Source of the DNA: Nereocystis luetkeana
Lineage: Eukaryota; Sar; Phaeophyceae; Laminariales; Laminariaceae
Assembly: GCA_031213475.1 (NCBI GenBank)
Contig: JARUPZ010000003.1
Span: 12,343,580-12,407,579, forward strand
Length of the DNA stretch: 64,000 bases
Direction of reading: 5' to 3'
The notes beneath the pieces are model-generated. The model saw only the letters and a program-made list of their open reading frames with translations. It ran no database searches and was not told where the DNA came from. Positions 17,600-29,850 of this stretch are shown here, in pieces. The position numbers were made by a program, and so were the translations under genes. Within the stretch, counting starts at the first letter, position 1. Every line of letters begins with the position of its first letter.

Positions 17600-19860
17600 C
17601 CTGCCCAACGTACAATGAGGGTCCCGGTGCAAAATCGGTACCCCGACCACAGGCCGGTAACCGCGGGCTCCTTCCAAAGTAGCAGACCCCCGGTTCTTGC
17701 CCCACGTTAGCTGCCGTCGGCAGAAGTTACCGCTCACCTCTGGCGCTTACGTAACCCCCTATCTACCCCTCCGGGCACCTCGCAACAGCCAATCTCTTCC
17801 CAATCTCCGCCAGGGTGCTGTACCCGCCAGTGCGGCGTCTGGGCGTCGTACGCAGGTCGGTCCCGTTGCCACAAACCTCAGACCGCCAACCCCTGAAACG
17901 CCTCGTGGTGAAGTTAAGCCGCATTTTTACCCATCCGCCGAAGGATGGAAAAAATCAAGACTAAGCGGGCAGTCCTGTATCGCCCTTGTTTTTCTGCTCG
18001 TGGTACCTCTCCTCCTTCTACGGGGCTGGCGCAGGACGACCGCGGCAGCTCCGGCCCTTTGTACGCCTCCCACTAAGCGTGGAGCGCGTCGACTTGCTGC
18101 TTCAGTTGGCAAAGCTGTCTCAGCCATATCGGATGTCCTGATCAGGTAGCCATCCCGACGCCTCCCCGCTCTGGTATTTGTTGCTGTCGATGCCCCCATT
18201 TCCAAAAAACGCCTCTTTCATTTCCGGCAGCTCATCTGCCCGTTCACGCCAATGGCGGCGGCACTGCCACTGAAGAAGCCCGCTGACCCCCCCCTCCCCC
18301 CTGCCCCCTCCCTGCCAAGTAAGTTGGCGAACTCGTCGCCACAAGCATAGCGTAGACGCTTCGGTCGCGGTTAATGGCGTGATGGACATTGGCTGTGGAC
18401 TCTGTCCTCCTCCGAATCCTGCGGCCGCTAAACGTGGCTTGGTAGATGGGACCCTACCGCTCGGTGGCGATTGTTCACCATGGTCTCGTCCCGAACTCGT
18501 GCGCCATCTTTGCGTGTGCAACTTCTCTCGCTGGCATGCAGGCCACCTCTTTCACCAGCAAAAAGCATAGCACGCTGCCCGCCTGCGCCTGCTCACCCTC
18601 GATGTTCCGCCCGATTACCAGGTTGTACCCCCTACGCCGTACGCTGTTTTCCCAGTGTCGTGTCTCCACGATCCCACCAATTTCCACGAAAAGTTCTTCT
18701 CCTTTTCCGCGCGAACAAAAACTTAATTTTCTGTTTTAAATTATTACATTCTTTCAACGCAAAAAAAAATAGTACATTCTATCAATGTTAAACGTACTTT
18801 TGATTCAAAACGCTTCTTCATCTAGCCACGATCGAAAGTCGTCGTCATCCAGCGCGAGAGTAGAGGTGTCGAGTCTGTTACGCGCGTCCCAACGGAACAA
18901 GACCGGAAAAAGTGTTCCGCCCGAGTAGAGGCACGAGATCGCCCGTTGAGTCCAGTAAGCCCCTACGACATACCAAGTACTCATCACACCGCTCCCGCCA
19001 AGATTGCCTGCGCCCTTGCAACAGAATATGGAGCCACCCCCGTCCCATCTTCTAGGTCACTCCTTGACTGACCGCGCAGGTGGTCGGCAGGCCCATGGTG
19101 ACGTCATTGCACTATTTCGTAGCCATTGACACTAGCCAAGTGGCCACCTTGGGGTTGAACCCCCCCCCCCCTGCATCGGTCTTGGTTGGTAGCGGCACGC
19201 CTAATGACATCAGTAGTTAGCTGCAGGATTTTTCTAGTCGCGGCACTTGGAATCCTTGGGTGATAACGGGTGCGCGAGGAAGAACCTGCACGCTAAAAAA
19301 AACTAGATACATATACTTTCCCCGCACTGGAGAGCTGCTCCATGCCTTACAACAAGTCCAATGCGAGCGTCTACTACGGCCCGTAGCATAGCTACCCATT
19401 GGTTCCCGACTCGCTTCTCTCGTATACACCCCCACGAAAGCACGTAATGTTAAGGCCCTGAACCACGGCTTGGCGTTCTGTCACTACCTTTCAAGAGCAT
19501 CGCGGTTTGCACGACGTCTGGCTGGGATCAGGTGCTGTGGACGATCGCCAGCACCCTCCGGCACGAGTTCAAGAAATGATCATCGTCTGGACCTTCCCCT
19601 CCGTAGCGCTCCACAGACTGTTGCCATGGAGCACGTAAGTCGCCGCTCTTGAGAAGGTCGTTGCCGTGGAGCATACAGCCCGCTTCTTCCAACGGCGTCT
19701 GCCTGTCGCCACCTCGCTAGTGGGCCACGGATGCGACTCAATTGCACGTCCTCTTTCTGTCGTTGGATCGGCCCAGGCGTGTCCAAATGCATGTCCGCTA
19801 CCCTGCTTATTGTGGAGGGAAACGGTCCCACATTTTTTCTTGTATTCGGTGCCTAACTTC
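17600..19860. other. Unassigned GC-richer region with decayed open frames
   Basis: Plus frame 17697-18149 is open for 150 codons with a membrane-like stretch IALVFLLVVPLLLLRGW. On the minus strand short protein-like pieces occur: KMAHEFGTRPW near 18.48, MKEAFFGNGGIDSNKYQSGE near 18.2, ISCLYSGGTLFPVLFRWDAR then LDDDDFRSWLDEEAF and a stop at 18805. The pieces change frame and have no good splice sites. They look like an old, broken insert or pseudogene; the family is not recognised. Confidence 0.25.
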
Positions 19861-19869
19861 TAGACCGGG

Positions 19870-20425
19870 GTACCGGCCCCGACGACGGTGGTGTCGGTGG
19901 AAATAGCGGCACCGGTGGAGGAAAGTTTTGCGCCGGAGGCGGCACTAAAGGCGCTGGCGGTGGCATGTACTGCGCCGGCGGTGGAAATTACGGTGCCGGC
20001 GGTTGCAATAACGGCGCTGGCGGTGGAAATAACGGCGTCGGCGGCGGCGAGGTGGCAATAGCTGCGGTGGCGGTGGTAGTAAAGGCGCGGGCGGCGGCAA
20101 TAACGGCGTCTAGCTGCGCCGGCTGTGATAATAACGGCATCAGCAATGGAAATAACGGCGGCGGCGGTGGCAGTGACGATGACGGCGCCGGCAGTGGCAA
20201 TAGCTGCACCGACGGTGCTGGCGGTGGCAATAGCTGCGCCGGCGGTGGTAATAACGACATCAGCAGTGGCTTTAATGGCGCCGGCGGTGGCGATAACGTC
20301 GCTGGTAGGGGCAATAACGGAGCCGGCAGTGGTAATAGCTACACCGGCGGTGGCGATAACGGCGCCGGCAGTGGCACTAGCTGCACCGGCGGTGGCAGAA
20401 GCAGTGGCCGGCGGGGACGGCGCTA
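19870..20425 (+). repeat. Gly-rich 18-bp minisatellite
   Basis: About 30 diverged units of GGCGGTGGCAATAACGGC-type sequence. One plus frame codes (GGGNNGA)n-like glycine/asparagine/alanine repeats for about 165 codons, the minus frame Pro/Leu repeats. The phase is kept because the unit is 18 bp, so an open frame alone is not evidence of a gene. No splice-linked neighbour was found. Confidence 0.75.
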
Positions 20426-20429
20426 TCTC

Positions 20430-22320
20430 CCGTGCTGGCTGCTCGGCTGCCCCAACTCTTGATGGATGTCCAAGCTTTGGGCCGTTGATGTTTGACGATG
20501 TACCGATATTGCACCCCTTCCCAATTCTCCGAACGGATTATATTCTCTCATTTCGTTTCTCCCCTTCAATCCGGGGGTTACCTGTAGCGGCGTTATTATC
20601 TGTTTCCGGAGAGCGCATGTAGCCCTTCCGGCGATTGTGCCCCCACATGGCTATGGTTCGTCCCTGTCTGCTGATAGTCCTAAGGTTCGTCGGGTTGCGA
20701 TGCCCACATGACGAGTTCTAGAACACACCCAACATTGATTCTTCTTCGAAACAGCGCGTGCAGCTCTTCCAGCGAGGCGTCCCAACGTGGCTGCCGATCG
20801 TCCTTGTCCCTTGCTCTGCGAACAGCCCCTGAGCCAAGGTACGGTACGGGGAGTTACGCTTGTGTTTCCCGGATTCCCCAAATGTGATGAGCAGTATGTA
20901 TACCTTACACAAATCACCTACGCGTGATGCTTCTCCCTATAGTGCTTGAAGCCCTTCCAGGGCTTCGTTCCCACATGGCTGCGAACAACCAACCACCCCT
21001 GAGCCATTCCGAGGTAGGCGGGGCTAACCAACTTTTGTCAGTTTCTCGACATCAAAATCTCCACATACCTCTAAATTGATACTACGGCGATGGGTTTGCT
21101 TTAGCAATATGGGTGGAATGGCGAAACCAGACGGTGTTTCGGCTGTTACTCCCGTGCCGCTGGCAGTCCGGCGGGGGGAGAGGGGGGGGGGCTCATTTGT
21201 TTGTTCGCCTTAGTCATTTGGCCATTGACCACTCACCCCTTTCGAGACGGGACAAGGGGGGCGCATAATTGTCTCGTCTGGTTGTAAGCCTCGTGGGTCC
21301 CCTCAATAGCAGTTAACCCGTGTACGGCCGGCCTTTTCTGTGTCCAACGAATGTTGCCTGTACGTTTCGTTGGGCGGCTTCCTGTGCCCAATAATGTGCG
21401 TTCGGGTGATGGAAGAAATTAATACTTGAAGGAAAATACTGAGACCTTCCCTCTCTCCCTGTTTAGGGAAGAGCGCGTGCCATTCCTCCCCGCAGGAAAG
21501 TCCCCGGTGAAGTGTGCGCAGCCCCGCGTTCCTAAGAGTTTCCGTTTCCGCTCCTCGTATTATCTCCCCTCCTCGTATTATATTTTCATTTTGATCCCTC
21601 TGCCGACGACCGCGAACGGCTGCTCCTTTCCCGACGGCATAGCCACACTGCTCGCCGTTGTTGCTATCACATGAACTCATCGCCATATAACCTACAGCAG
21701 TAGTCCGTGGTCATGAAGACGAGCAGGCTCCAAGAACCCTGTACTGAATGTATGTGTGCCTGGAGAAAATACATAAAACAAAATAAATACGTACACAGAA
21801 TCCGTCCGGCTGTCTCCACCGCGCCCACTGCTCCAACCAACACCGGCAGGATAATCTAGCTATATTCTCGTCTAAAAGGGAAAAGTTTGGCTGGGCACTT
21901 TCGCAGCATCATATTATAGCCGTTGGGAACCGATGGCTGCCTTCGCTATGCTTGCTTGGGTGGCCACTACTCCCCCGGGCTCCTGTCCCGCTAGCTTGCG
22001 ACACGCACGCGTCTCCCATCTCGCGGCGCTCGAGGTCACTTCGCTCAGCGTTCCCTCGCGACCTTGACCACATATTCCCCGCCACAGCCTCCGCTCTCAG
22101 CTGTCGAACTCTCTCGTCGAAAGAACGGACGTTTGCCCTCTGACGCATTATCATTTGACGAGCGAAGCGAAGCGGCTAATTTACGCCGACACCGCCTAAA
22201 CCGTAGAGCGCACCCTACTCTCATTGACGTTCAGCTGAGTGAAGCCGAGAAATCCCCCCCAAAAAAGATCCGAAGCAGCAAATATGGGTCATCCGACTAT
22301 TTTTTATTTTTTTATTTTTT
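20430..22320. other. Unassigned; one LINE-B 3'-end copy
   Basis: A near-repeat occurs at 20.61-20.70 and 20.94-21.01 kb (AGCCCTTCC(G/A)G..CCCACATGGCT). A plus-strand open segment at 22077-22290 after an acceptor-like CCCCGCCACAG reads LSAVELSRRKNGRLPSDALS.. and ends in T-rich sequence; coding is possible but the minus strand is open as well. Confidence 0.2.
21185..21265 (-). mobile_element. LINE-B 3' end only, with poly(C) tail (poly(G) on plus)
   Basis: On the minus strand: GTCTCGAAAGGGGTGAGTGG, TCAATGGCCAAATGACTAAG, GCGAACAAACAAATGAG and C-run. Extreme 5' truncation typical of LINE retrotransposition. Confidence 0.6.
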
Positions 22321-22324
22321 ACGT

Positions 22325-22625
22325 CTCGGACAGATCATCCACAGATAGATCATCTAGATCCTAACCTACCGTTATAGTATGTTGGGCAGGATCTGTATAG
22401 CACGGGTCCAACGCAAGGAACACGCGCTATTGTAGATCATGGAGATTGTACGGCTCCCACACGGAAAGATAAGCTAGACCATACAGATCGTACAGATCAG
22501 GAATCGATCTATCTACCTGCCCTGAAAGATCTAGATCATGAACTGCTGTGGGAATCGATGATCGTTGCGAGAGGTGTGATGGTTTTCCAGCTCCGGCTGA
22601 TGCTGCGTACGGTAGGGGGACCATG
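22325..22625 (+). repeat. GATC-rich dispersed repeat, copy 1
   Basis: Begins CGGACAGATCATCCACAG, contains ATACAGATCGTACAGATCAG and ends near GGAATCGATGATCGTTGCGA. Related copies: 25.67-26.04, 36.43-36.86, 44.57-44.94 and (reverse) 50.90-51.22 kb. Confidence 0.65.
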
Positions 22626-22819
22626 ATGCCATCATTTTTACTAGCTCACTGAGGCCGCTCGGGCGAGTGGCTCTAAAGCTCACCTAAAAATCGGGGTTGA
22701 TGTTATCTTGTTGGCGCAGCGTATCAAACGATTCTACTGTTCATATTATGGCGGTGCACATCGCGAGATCAAAAGGCACATGTTCGACAAGCACTACAAC
22801 CACTACTGTTGTTCTGTTA

Positions 22820-22925
22820 GTCGGCGCTGACTGTTAGCCCAGTGGTTAGGGTGTTTTTCTAGTATAGGTTTTTCAAGATTGCAAAGTACTATGTGTAGAG
22901 CAGTCACTGGGCCGAGCGGCTCGGA
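22820..22925 (+). mobile_element. Possible tRNA-headed SINE fragment
   Basis: GTTAGCCCAGTGGTTAGGG resembles an A-box region; the B-box is decayed (GTTTTTCAAGATTGC). Single copy in the window, so weak. Confidence 0.3.
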
Positions 22926-23159
22926 GTATTAACGGCTGAAAACAAAGGACACCAAAAGTGATCGGCGCCCCCCACCGTAAGCTCACACAACACTTGACGA
23001 ACATGCGTTATCCCCACTTCAACACCCTACCAACGCCAGTTCTCAGCGAGTTACAGTACCTTAGGTCACTTGCATCAGGTCATGGTCGTGGTCTGTTTCC
23101 CCCTTCGACTGAAACCAGCCCTCCCGCCACCAGGGACTCCCCCTTCGCAAAAAAACATT

Positions 23160-24990
23160 CAGAACACGTGGAAAACCATGGCAATCGTCAATGTTTGGTT
23201 TCCATGCAGTTGTCACTGGTTGCCAAGAGGTCCGGTGTGCTCCCTCCACAACTGCCACGGGTTGGCGTGAGGTCCTATGTGCTCCCATGGAAATTGCCAC
23301 CGGTGCCCGTGGGTTCGGATGGGTTCCAGTGGGCGTTCCCGTGGGAGCCCACGGGGAGGGGGCCTGGGGGGATTGCCATGGGAACCCGGAGAAATCCGTG
23401 CCAATCGCCACGAGAACCCATGGGAAACCGCGGCAATCGCCATGGGAACCAATCGCAATCGTCAAGGAGAGGGGACCCTTGGAAGCCCTTTTGGCTCGGC
23501 AATCGCAAAGGGAATCGCGGAGTTCCCGTGGCGACTGCCACCGGTTGCCATGATTTCCCGAGGATTCCCATGGATTCGCATGAGATCCCGTGGGAATTGC
23601 CATGGGTTTCCATGGCAACCTAGCAGTTGCCATGGGAACCCACGGGAACCCACAGGAACACATGGCAATCCGTGACGATTGCCACAGGGATCCACGAATC
23701 CTCTTGGGAATTGTTATGGGAGCCCATGGGGACTCGTGGGAACGCAGGAGATTTGCTAAGGGGGCCCTTGGGAAGTCATGGAAGCCCATGGCAATCGCCA
23801 AGGGGATCATGGGTTCCCGTAGCAGCTGACACGAGTTGCCATGGATTCCCGTGGATTCCCACGGATTCCCACAGGTTTCTTGCCTCGGGTTCCCATGGGT
23901 TCCCGTGGTAGGTTCCCTTCGGAGTCCACGGCAAGCCGTGATGGCAGTTGTCATGGGAACCCACGGGAACCGAATGGCAACCCGTGGTAATTGGGCAATT
24001 GTCATGGCAAACCACGATGATAATCCATTGTATTTGCCAAGATAACTTTTAGGAATCCATGGGCTCCCGTGGTAATCGCGAAGGGTATCAAGGATTCCCG
24101 TGGATTGACACGAGTTGCCACGGGTTCCAGTGGTTTCCTTTGTGTCCCTTCCAATCAGTTCCCATAGGAACCCACGGGAACCCACAGGAATTAGCACGGA
24201 CCCCCCGAGGAAACCCAAGCGAATCATGGCCTCACGTGGTAATTACCACGGGTTGCCATGGATCCCCTGTGATGGCTGCCCGTGATGGATACCCGTGGGA
24301 GCCCGCCGTGGGAGCGCATGGGAATTGCCATGGATCCACGGAAACCTTAAGCAGCCCGCGGAAATTCCCATGGGAACCCACTGGATGGCATCCCGGGGCA
24401 GACCCCACGGGAACCTATGATTCCCTTGGAATTGCCGCGGGAACACATCGGTAGCTGTGGGAGTCCGTGCGAACACACGGTAACCCGTGGCAACTGTCAC
24501 GGAAAGCCATGGGTTCCGATTGAATCCCGCAGGTTCTCACAGCGCCTTCCTACGGGATGCCGTGGGATACCACGGGATTCCACGGTATCTCGCCGGACTC
24601 CACGGGAAGAGGTGAATTACCTGCTGGAGCTTTTGGTGCGCTCTGGTCATGGATCTTACATGCAAGCTGGATGTTTCGTTTTCTAGGAAGTATCAGACGA
24701 ATCCGGTGCACTGCTACTATTTCCGTTACACCGTATATCCAAAATCCGAATGCCCGTCCTGAAATAAGAATAACATCCCATGTGATCCCGTGGCGTCCCA
24801 TGGGTTCCCACGGAACGTCCCACGGAGTTTTTCGTGCGACCCCGAGGCAATTTGCGCGTGAGATTCCGTGGGAACCCACGGCATCCCAGGGCAGGATCAC
24901 ATCGGACCCCAGGTGGGATTCCATTGGGATCCCGTGGGAATCGATGAGAGTCCCACACCATCCTAGGGAAATCCCATGGGAACCCAGTTG
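23160..24990. repeat. CCATGG / CCCACGGG minisatellite, 1.8 kb
   Basis: Dozens of diverged units alternate short palindromic blocks, TTGCCATGGGAACC and CCCACGGGAACCCA or their complements, spaced about 19-35 bp. It is interrupted by unrelated sequence at 24.62-24.78 kb. Open frames up to 388 codons (minus strand 23061-24227, His/Gly/Pro/Trp-rich) result from the repeat and are not taken as genes. Confidence 0.85.
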
Positions 24991-25434
24991 AAAACCAAAG
25001 TACTACTCGTAATAATAATGTCATCGTTGGTCGATTGAATGCCGTACGATGCGTTATACCCACTATCAAGCCATCGATGCTATTGATGTACCACAGACCA
25101 TAGTACACTACTCCTGTATTTGGCATGCACATGCTCGGATGGTGACTCCTACGTGGTGTTCTCCTCGTGCTGTTGCTGTTGTCGTGATAGTTTAGTAAAT
25201 CACAGCTGGCTGTGCAGCAGTGCGCATACAGTCAAAGAATACACATATGATATATATCTATGTACTCTCGTTTCTGTTTTCTCTTTGATTGTTTCTTTTC
25301 GTTTCCCTATTTCATACATTGTGTATGTCGTGCCTGTCGTATCTAGTATGATGACATGGCATTGCATTGCCCGCTGCAGTGCTTACTGCATACCTGGTAC
25401 GTGGCTACGTAGTATCTCTGTGGCGTAGCTTTGT

Positions 25435-25560
25435 GACCACAGAACTTGTATCTCTTCTATTAATAGGATTGAAGAATCGGCACGGACACTGTGTGGGTGT
25501 GCTGGGTGTCGACGGGTAGAAAGAACGGTTTAATGTGAAGAACACAAACACACATTGGTA
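25435..25560 (-). repeat. Dispersed repeat with TCTACCCGTCGACA core
   Basis: TGACCACAGAACTTGTATCT, AAGAATCGGCACGGACACTG, GTCGACGGGTAGAAAGAACG. The same segment is at 14.89-14.99 (minus), 3.0-3.06 (plus) and 47.87-47.99 kb (plus, duplicated). Confidence 0.6.
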
Positions 25561-25669
25561 CGATGATGCGGTGCGAGTCGATAAAAATAAACCGAAACAC
25601 ACTGCTGTACACTGCCGTACCGATTTTTGACGTACTTTCAGCACTCGTAGTGTACGAGTACTTCATTCA

Positions 25670-26040
25670 CTGTATTTCACGTATCTGACAGATCAGATCT
25701 ACAACTAACTGCAGATCACCTTACAAACAGTAGTACAGTAGAGATTCTATAATCTGCCAGTATGATAAGATAGATAGATAGATGTTGTGCCGGATCGGTA
25801 TATACCATGGTACAGCTCCAACGCGGGAAACATGTTCTACTCTGTACGTCATTCAGATCATGGAGAGCTCCCAACCGGCAACAGCAACCACACTCGTACT
25901 ACTATACTGCTGTATTAGACTCGTACAGATCGGGAATCGATATATCTGCCCAGCGGAAATATGCATGGCTCTATAGATCGTGAAGTGGGGTTCGGTGATG
26001 TTTCCGGCGGGTGATATCTTTTACCAGGGTAAACATTTTT
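25670..26040 (+). repeat. GATC-rich dispersed repeat, copy 2
   Basis: Shares with copy 1 TGACAGATCAGATC, TCAGATCATGGAGAG, TCGTACAGATCGGGAATCGA and TATCTGCCC in the same order. Confidence 0.65.
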
Positions 26041-26697
26041 ATGATGATCTGTTTCGCCGGTTTCGTCTCCAAAAATGAAACCGTCGATTTTTTTTCTTTC
26101 TTCTTGCGGCTTCCGAATCGAATCCGACTCTCTTCACACTTCGGTCATCCGACCCATGTGTACCAACTGGTGTACCAGGGTATACAGTAGTAGTGCCAGG
26201 TATTATGTACTGCTGTGCGTACAAACATAAAAAATATCCAAACGTACTGCAAATAATCGCGCCCGATGGCGGTGTGGTGCTGCTGTAGTGCTGCCTGCAC
26301 CTACCTCTTGCAACGTTCACGACTGATCCTCTTTTTTTGCGTACACCTTGTAATAATATTGTTAGTACGTATCTTGTGAACTACCTGGTATCTGGTACCT
26401 GGTATACAACAACAGCGTACTCGTACTTTCTCCTTCCTTGTTGATGAAACTGCCTATAACACTACACTACTACACTACATACACTACCCGTACATACATA
26501 CATGCCGGTACCACCGTACCAGGTACCAGGTAGCACATAAAAAGGATGAACTTCAGAGTGCGAGTGCCCATATAGATAAAGCTCCCAAACGACACCTGGT
26601 CCAGGTGTCTGCGAGAACGTACAGGAAACAGCAGCAGCAGCAGTGAGTAGCAGTAGGAGCAGTACGAGTACAACAGCAACAACACACAAATACATTC

Positions 26698-27369
26698 ATG
26701 TCGTCGGAAAGCTTCATGGACGACGTTTCTCGGGCCTCCTGTACCCGTACCCCGAGTGATCTTCGGTCAGATGGAAGAGCCAGCACCCGCGAGTTTTCGG
26801 CCGACTCGTCCTCCACAGCAGGGTGAGTGAGTGACTGTGCCTGCCTGTGCCCCGCGCTATCATTGGCGCTCATGTGCCTGGTATGACTCGTACATGGACC
26901 AAGCCAAATCACGTACTTCGTACGTATACATACGATGTTTGTACCAAACGTCTCTACATACAGCGGTGTTCACAGGACGAGCGTGTGCAGCAGCACAACA
27001 AGTACTTTTATTACAAGCAACAGCCATGGCCATGATCATACAGACAGTCGGTGGCGCACATTTATTTGCAAAACGTATGCATTGTCTGTGCTGTGCTGTG
27101 ATTCGCTGTGCTGTGCTGTGCTGTGCTGTGTTGTGCTCTGCTGTACTACTATTAATGCTGTAATTTGCAGGCAAAGCGATGATGGGCACGAACTTGCTAT
27201 GGATACATTCGACCAATCGTTGGGGAGAGATCACCGTCAGACAATCGCGGCCGTCTCGAGACTCTCTGCGTACATGGGACGCACGGGCAAAGGCATCAAC
27301 CATATCTTTAAGGGTGCGAAGAGCGAAGTGCGAAGCGCGAGGCAGAGAGAAAAGGAGGTTTTCTACTGA
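26698..27369 (+). CDS. Two-exon small orphan gene (107 residues)
   Basis: Exon 1 26698-26822 starts ATG (ATTCATGTCG) and ends at GG|GTGAGTGAGTG, a near-perfect donor. Exon 2 27171-27369 follows TAATTTGCAG. Exon 1 leaves two bases (GG) and exon 2 supplies one (G), making a Gly codon, after which the frame runs to TGA. N-terminal half: MSSESFMDDVSRASCTRTPS, DLRSDGRASTREFSADSSST - Ser/Asp/Arg-rich, probably disordered. C-terminal half: TFDQSLGRDHRQTIAAVSRL, SAYMGRTGKGINHIFKGAKS, EVRSARQREKEVFY - amphipathic helix. No family recognised; the basic helical tail could bind a membrane or partner (inference). The intron (348 bp) contains GCTGTGCTGTG repeats. No upstream coding is needed. Confidence 0.55.
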
Positions 27370-27823
27370 TACTATTAGTATTAATATCAATACTGCATAT
27401 CACATGTATGTATTATGTGTATAGACACTCGTACGTACGCGTCCGCAGTCTTTACTTTCAAGAAGTCCAGGGGTTCCCATTTGAGAACGTATACCTCGAA
27501 CAAGGTTTATCATGCAATAAGTAAAGAGCAACGGCTAAAAAATACCGTGGTACCTGGTATGGAACGTCCGCGCATACAAATCATACAAAACAGGACACAC
27601 ATGCTCCGCAGCGAGAATACGAGCACTAAAGAAAAGGCCGAGCCGAGATTTCCACGAAAACAACAATTTTTTCGGGAGACGTTAACAACACTGATGTTAC
27701 TGTAGTAGTGTGGAGCGCACCCGTTCCCAGGTAACTTAAAGAAAGGAAGCCAGTCTTAGCCAAACGATCCCGTGTCTTTTACTCTCATGCGCGGTGTCGC
27801 TTTTTAGTGTGCACAGTACACCA

Positions 27824-28150
27824 CTTTTTTTTTTTTTTTTCAATCATCACGTTTACCTTCGAGCCCAACTTTTAGGAGGTTTTACCCTCAGTGATCTTCT
27901 GGACAAGCCGTGGTCACAGGTGTCGTCCCTTCTCCCCCCCCGGCACGTGCCTTCATTTTTTTTCGCGCATAGGGTTCAGCACTCCCACTGCTCGTCGATT
28001 TTCATCGAATGTAGCTAACTCACACGCTCTCGCGTTTTCCGCCCATCATTTTTTTATGCAAGAAAAAGTCCCTACGAGCATGCACTCGGTGAGACTTGAA
28101 CCCACGAAATTGATCTCGGTAGGAACGCGGACCACCTACCAAGCACCACA
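27824..28150 (-). mobile_element. SINE-1 copy
   Basis: On plus it begins with a T-run at 27824-27840 (the A-tail) then CAATCATCACGTTTACCTTC, the body GTCGTCCCTTCTCCCCCCCC..TTCATTTTTTTTCGCGCATA, and ends with the tRNA-like head GTGAGACTTGAACCCACGAA..ACCACCTACCAAGC. Confidence 0.8.
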
Positions 28151-28769
28151 CTATGTTCGAAAATTTAAGGTTTAATCGCATCTTATTACATATTACTATT
28201 TAACCAAAACGATAATTTATCGTTGGGGACAGAGACGTTTGTGAGTTGGCTTGTGCTTTTGGCTGGGTGATCAACGTTGAAGCTCATCATGCTGCACATT
28301 GCTGGATGGCAAGCAAGCATCATAATAATAATAAATGTAAGGGATGTATACGGCTGGCATCCAGGGGAAGGGTGAGAAACTGTCAGGGGATACATATACC
28401 CACTGGATTTTTTCACGACAGCAGTAGTAGTAGTAGTTGGCGTATGTTCTACGCACGCTCGTACCGCGGTACACAGGAGCTGCACGTTTCTGCTCACGCT
28501 CAATATTCTTCGACGAGTGGAGCTCCTCGGTTGAGCGCAATAAATGGTACCGGTACCGGTTACACTGTAGTAGTATGAGAGGCATTCTATGATGATAGAG
28601 GTTCACCCTACATTTTCTGAGGCTCCTCACTTGAGGAGCTCCATACCTCACCCGAAAACTGATTTAAGCAGAAATCAAATTGTATCCCGATGACTAACCC
28701 CATGGCCCAAGTATACCAAACCGCTATTTTTCGAAACAAGATTGGCATTCCTGACGATTTTTGGGTTAA

Positions 28770-28858
28770 CCCCTTTAGAACCGCAGTCCCGATTTGGGGA
28801 CAAAGTACTTGAAATTGGAGCGGATTGTCCCCAGAACGGGACTGCGGTTCTAAAGGGG
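28770..28858 (+). mobile_element. MITE-B copy with TTAA duplication
   Basis: CCCCTTTAGAACCGCAGTCC..GGACTGCGGTTCTAAAGGGG, flanked by TTAA at 28766-28769 and 28859-28862. Confidence 0.9.
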
Positions 28859-29286
28859 TTAAGGAGCCCTGCCATTCAGAAATGTTATAGCGGAAATGTG
28901 CTACCTCTAGCGTAGAACGAGCCATGACACATAACATTATGCTTGCCATCCGACAATGTGCAGCATGAGCTTCAACGTTACACATTGTTCCAGCGGTAGG
29001 TGTGTTTCAGGTCTACAGCAGTACGAGTACGTTGCAGCCCTATGCCCCTGCTCTAGGAATCTTATTGGCCCAGGTTGCGTGAAGAAAATTTCCTCGACGT
29101 ATATATATAGCGTTCCGGCGGTCGATAAATATAAAATCTTCATGTGCGTCACATCGGTTTAGATTTGTCGTGTGATACTGCCGCGCTTTTGTTTTTTTGG
29201 CAAATTCTTCACTTTCTGTTCCTTAGTCTTTTTTAGAACAACACTGCACACTGTCGGATGGCAAGCATGATAACAATAATATGATA

Positions 29287-29545
29287 ATAAGACCCGTTCT
29301 TCATCGGGGAGTTTTTTGCCCAGAATTTCCGAAAATTTGGAAACAATTGGACACGTGTACCAAGACAAGGAGGCGTTCTGTCACAGTTTGTGAAAATCTT
29401 GACAAGCAAAAATAACAGAAAGTTACATTTCACATATTATTAGGAAGAAGAAAAATCAGGAAAATCTCGAAGATAAAAACAAAATGCGCGAAAAAAAGTT
29501 GGAAAGTTTGGGAAAAAACGTCTCCGATGAGAATGGCCCTATAAC
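29287..29545 (+). mobile_element. MITE-C copy 1
   Basis: About 260 bp: GACCCGTTCTTCATCGGGGA at the left and CGTCTCCGATGAGAATGGCC at the right (inverted). The interior holds GGAGGCGTTCTGTCAC, shared with the 30.3 and 35.5 kb copies. It adjoins a copy of the R100 repeat. Confidence 0.7.
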
Positions 29546-29619
29546 TAGCTCATTCGGGCGTGAGGGACTCAGAAAATAATACCTGATACACAATATACAG
29601 CGTCGGGATTTTGCCATGC

Positions 29620-29850
29620 CCCTGTGGTAAGGATCATTAATTACCCTTGGGCTGGGTAATCGATCGATACTTTGCCCCTACGAGTACAGCTCGGTAGATA
29701 ATACCTTCACATTAGGCGTCGTCGAGGACACGGGCTCGAATCTCACTTCGAACGTTTCTTTCTTAGAAGCGCTTGCGCGTGCGTCCCTAAACAAATATCT
29801 CCCGGCTTACCTAGGTATTGAAACGAAGCGAGTTCGGAATGGGGGGGGGG
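29620..29850 (+). mobile_element. SINE-2 copy
   Basis: tRNA-like head: AGCTCGGTAGATAATACC (A-box) and ACGGGCTCGAATCTC (B-box), body GAAGCGCTTGCGCGTGCGTC. A partial second copy follows at 29860-29960, separated by a G-run (29841-29857). Confidence 0.75.

Noticed and set aside
17697-18149. 150-codon membrane protein gene
   Set aside because: No linked exons or clear start context, and the minus strand is equally open; kept only as unassigned.
23061-24227. 388-codon open frame on the minus strand
   Set aside because: It lies wholly in the CCATGG/CCCACGGG minisatellite; other frames on both strands are also long, so openness comes from the repeat.
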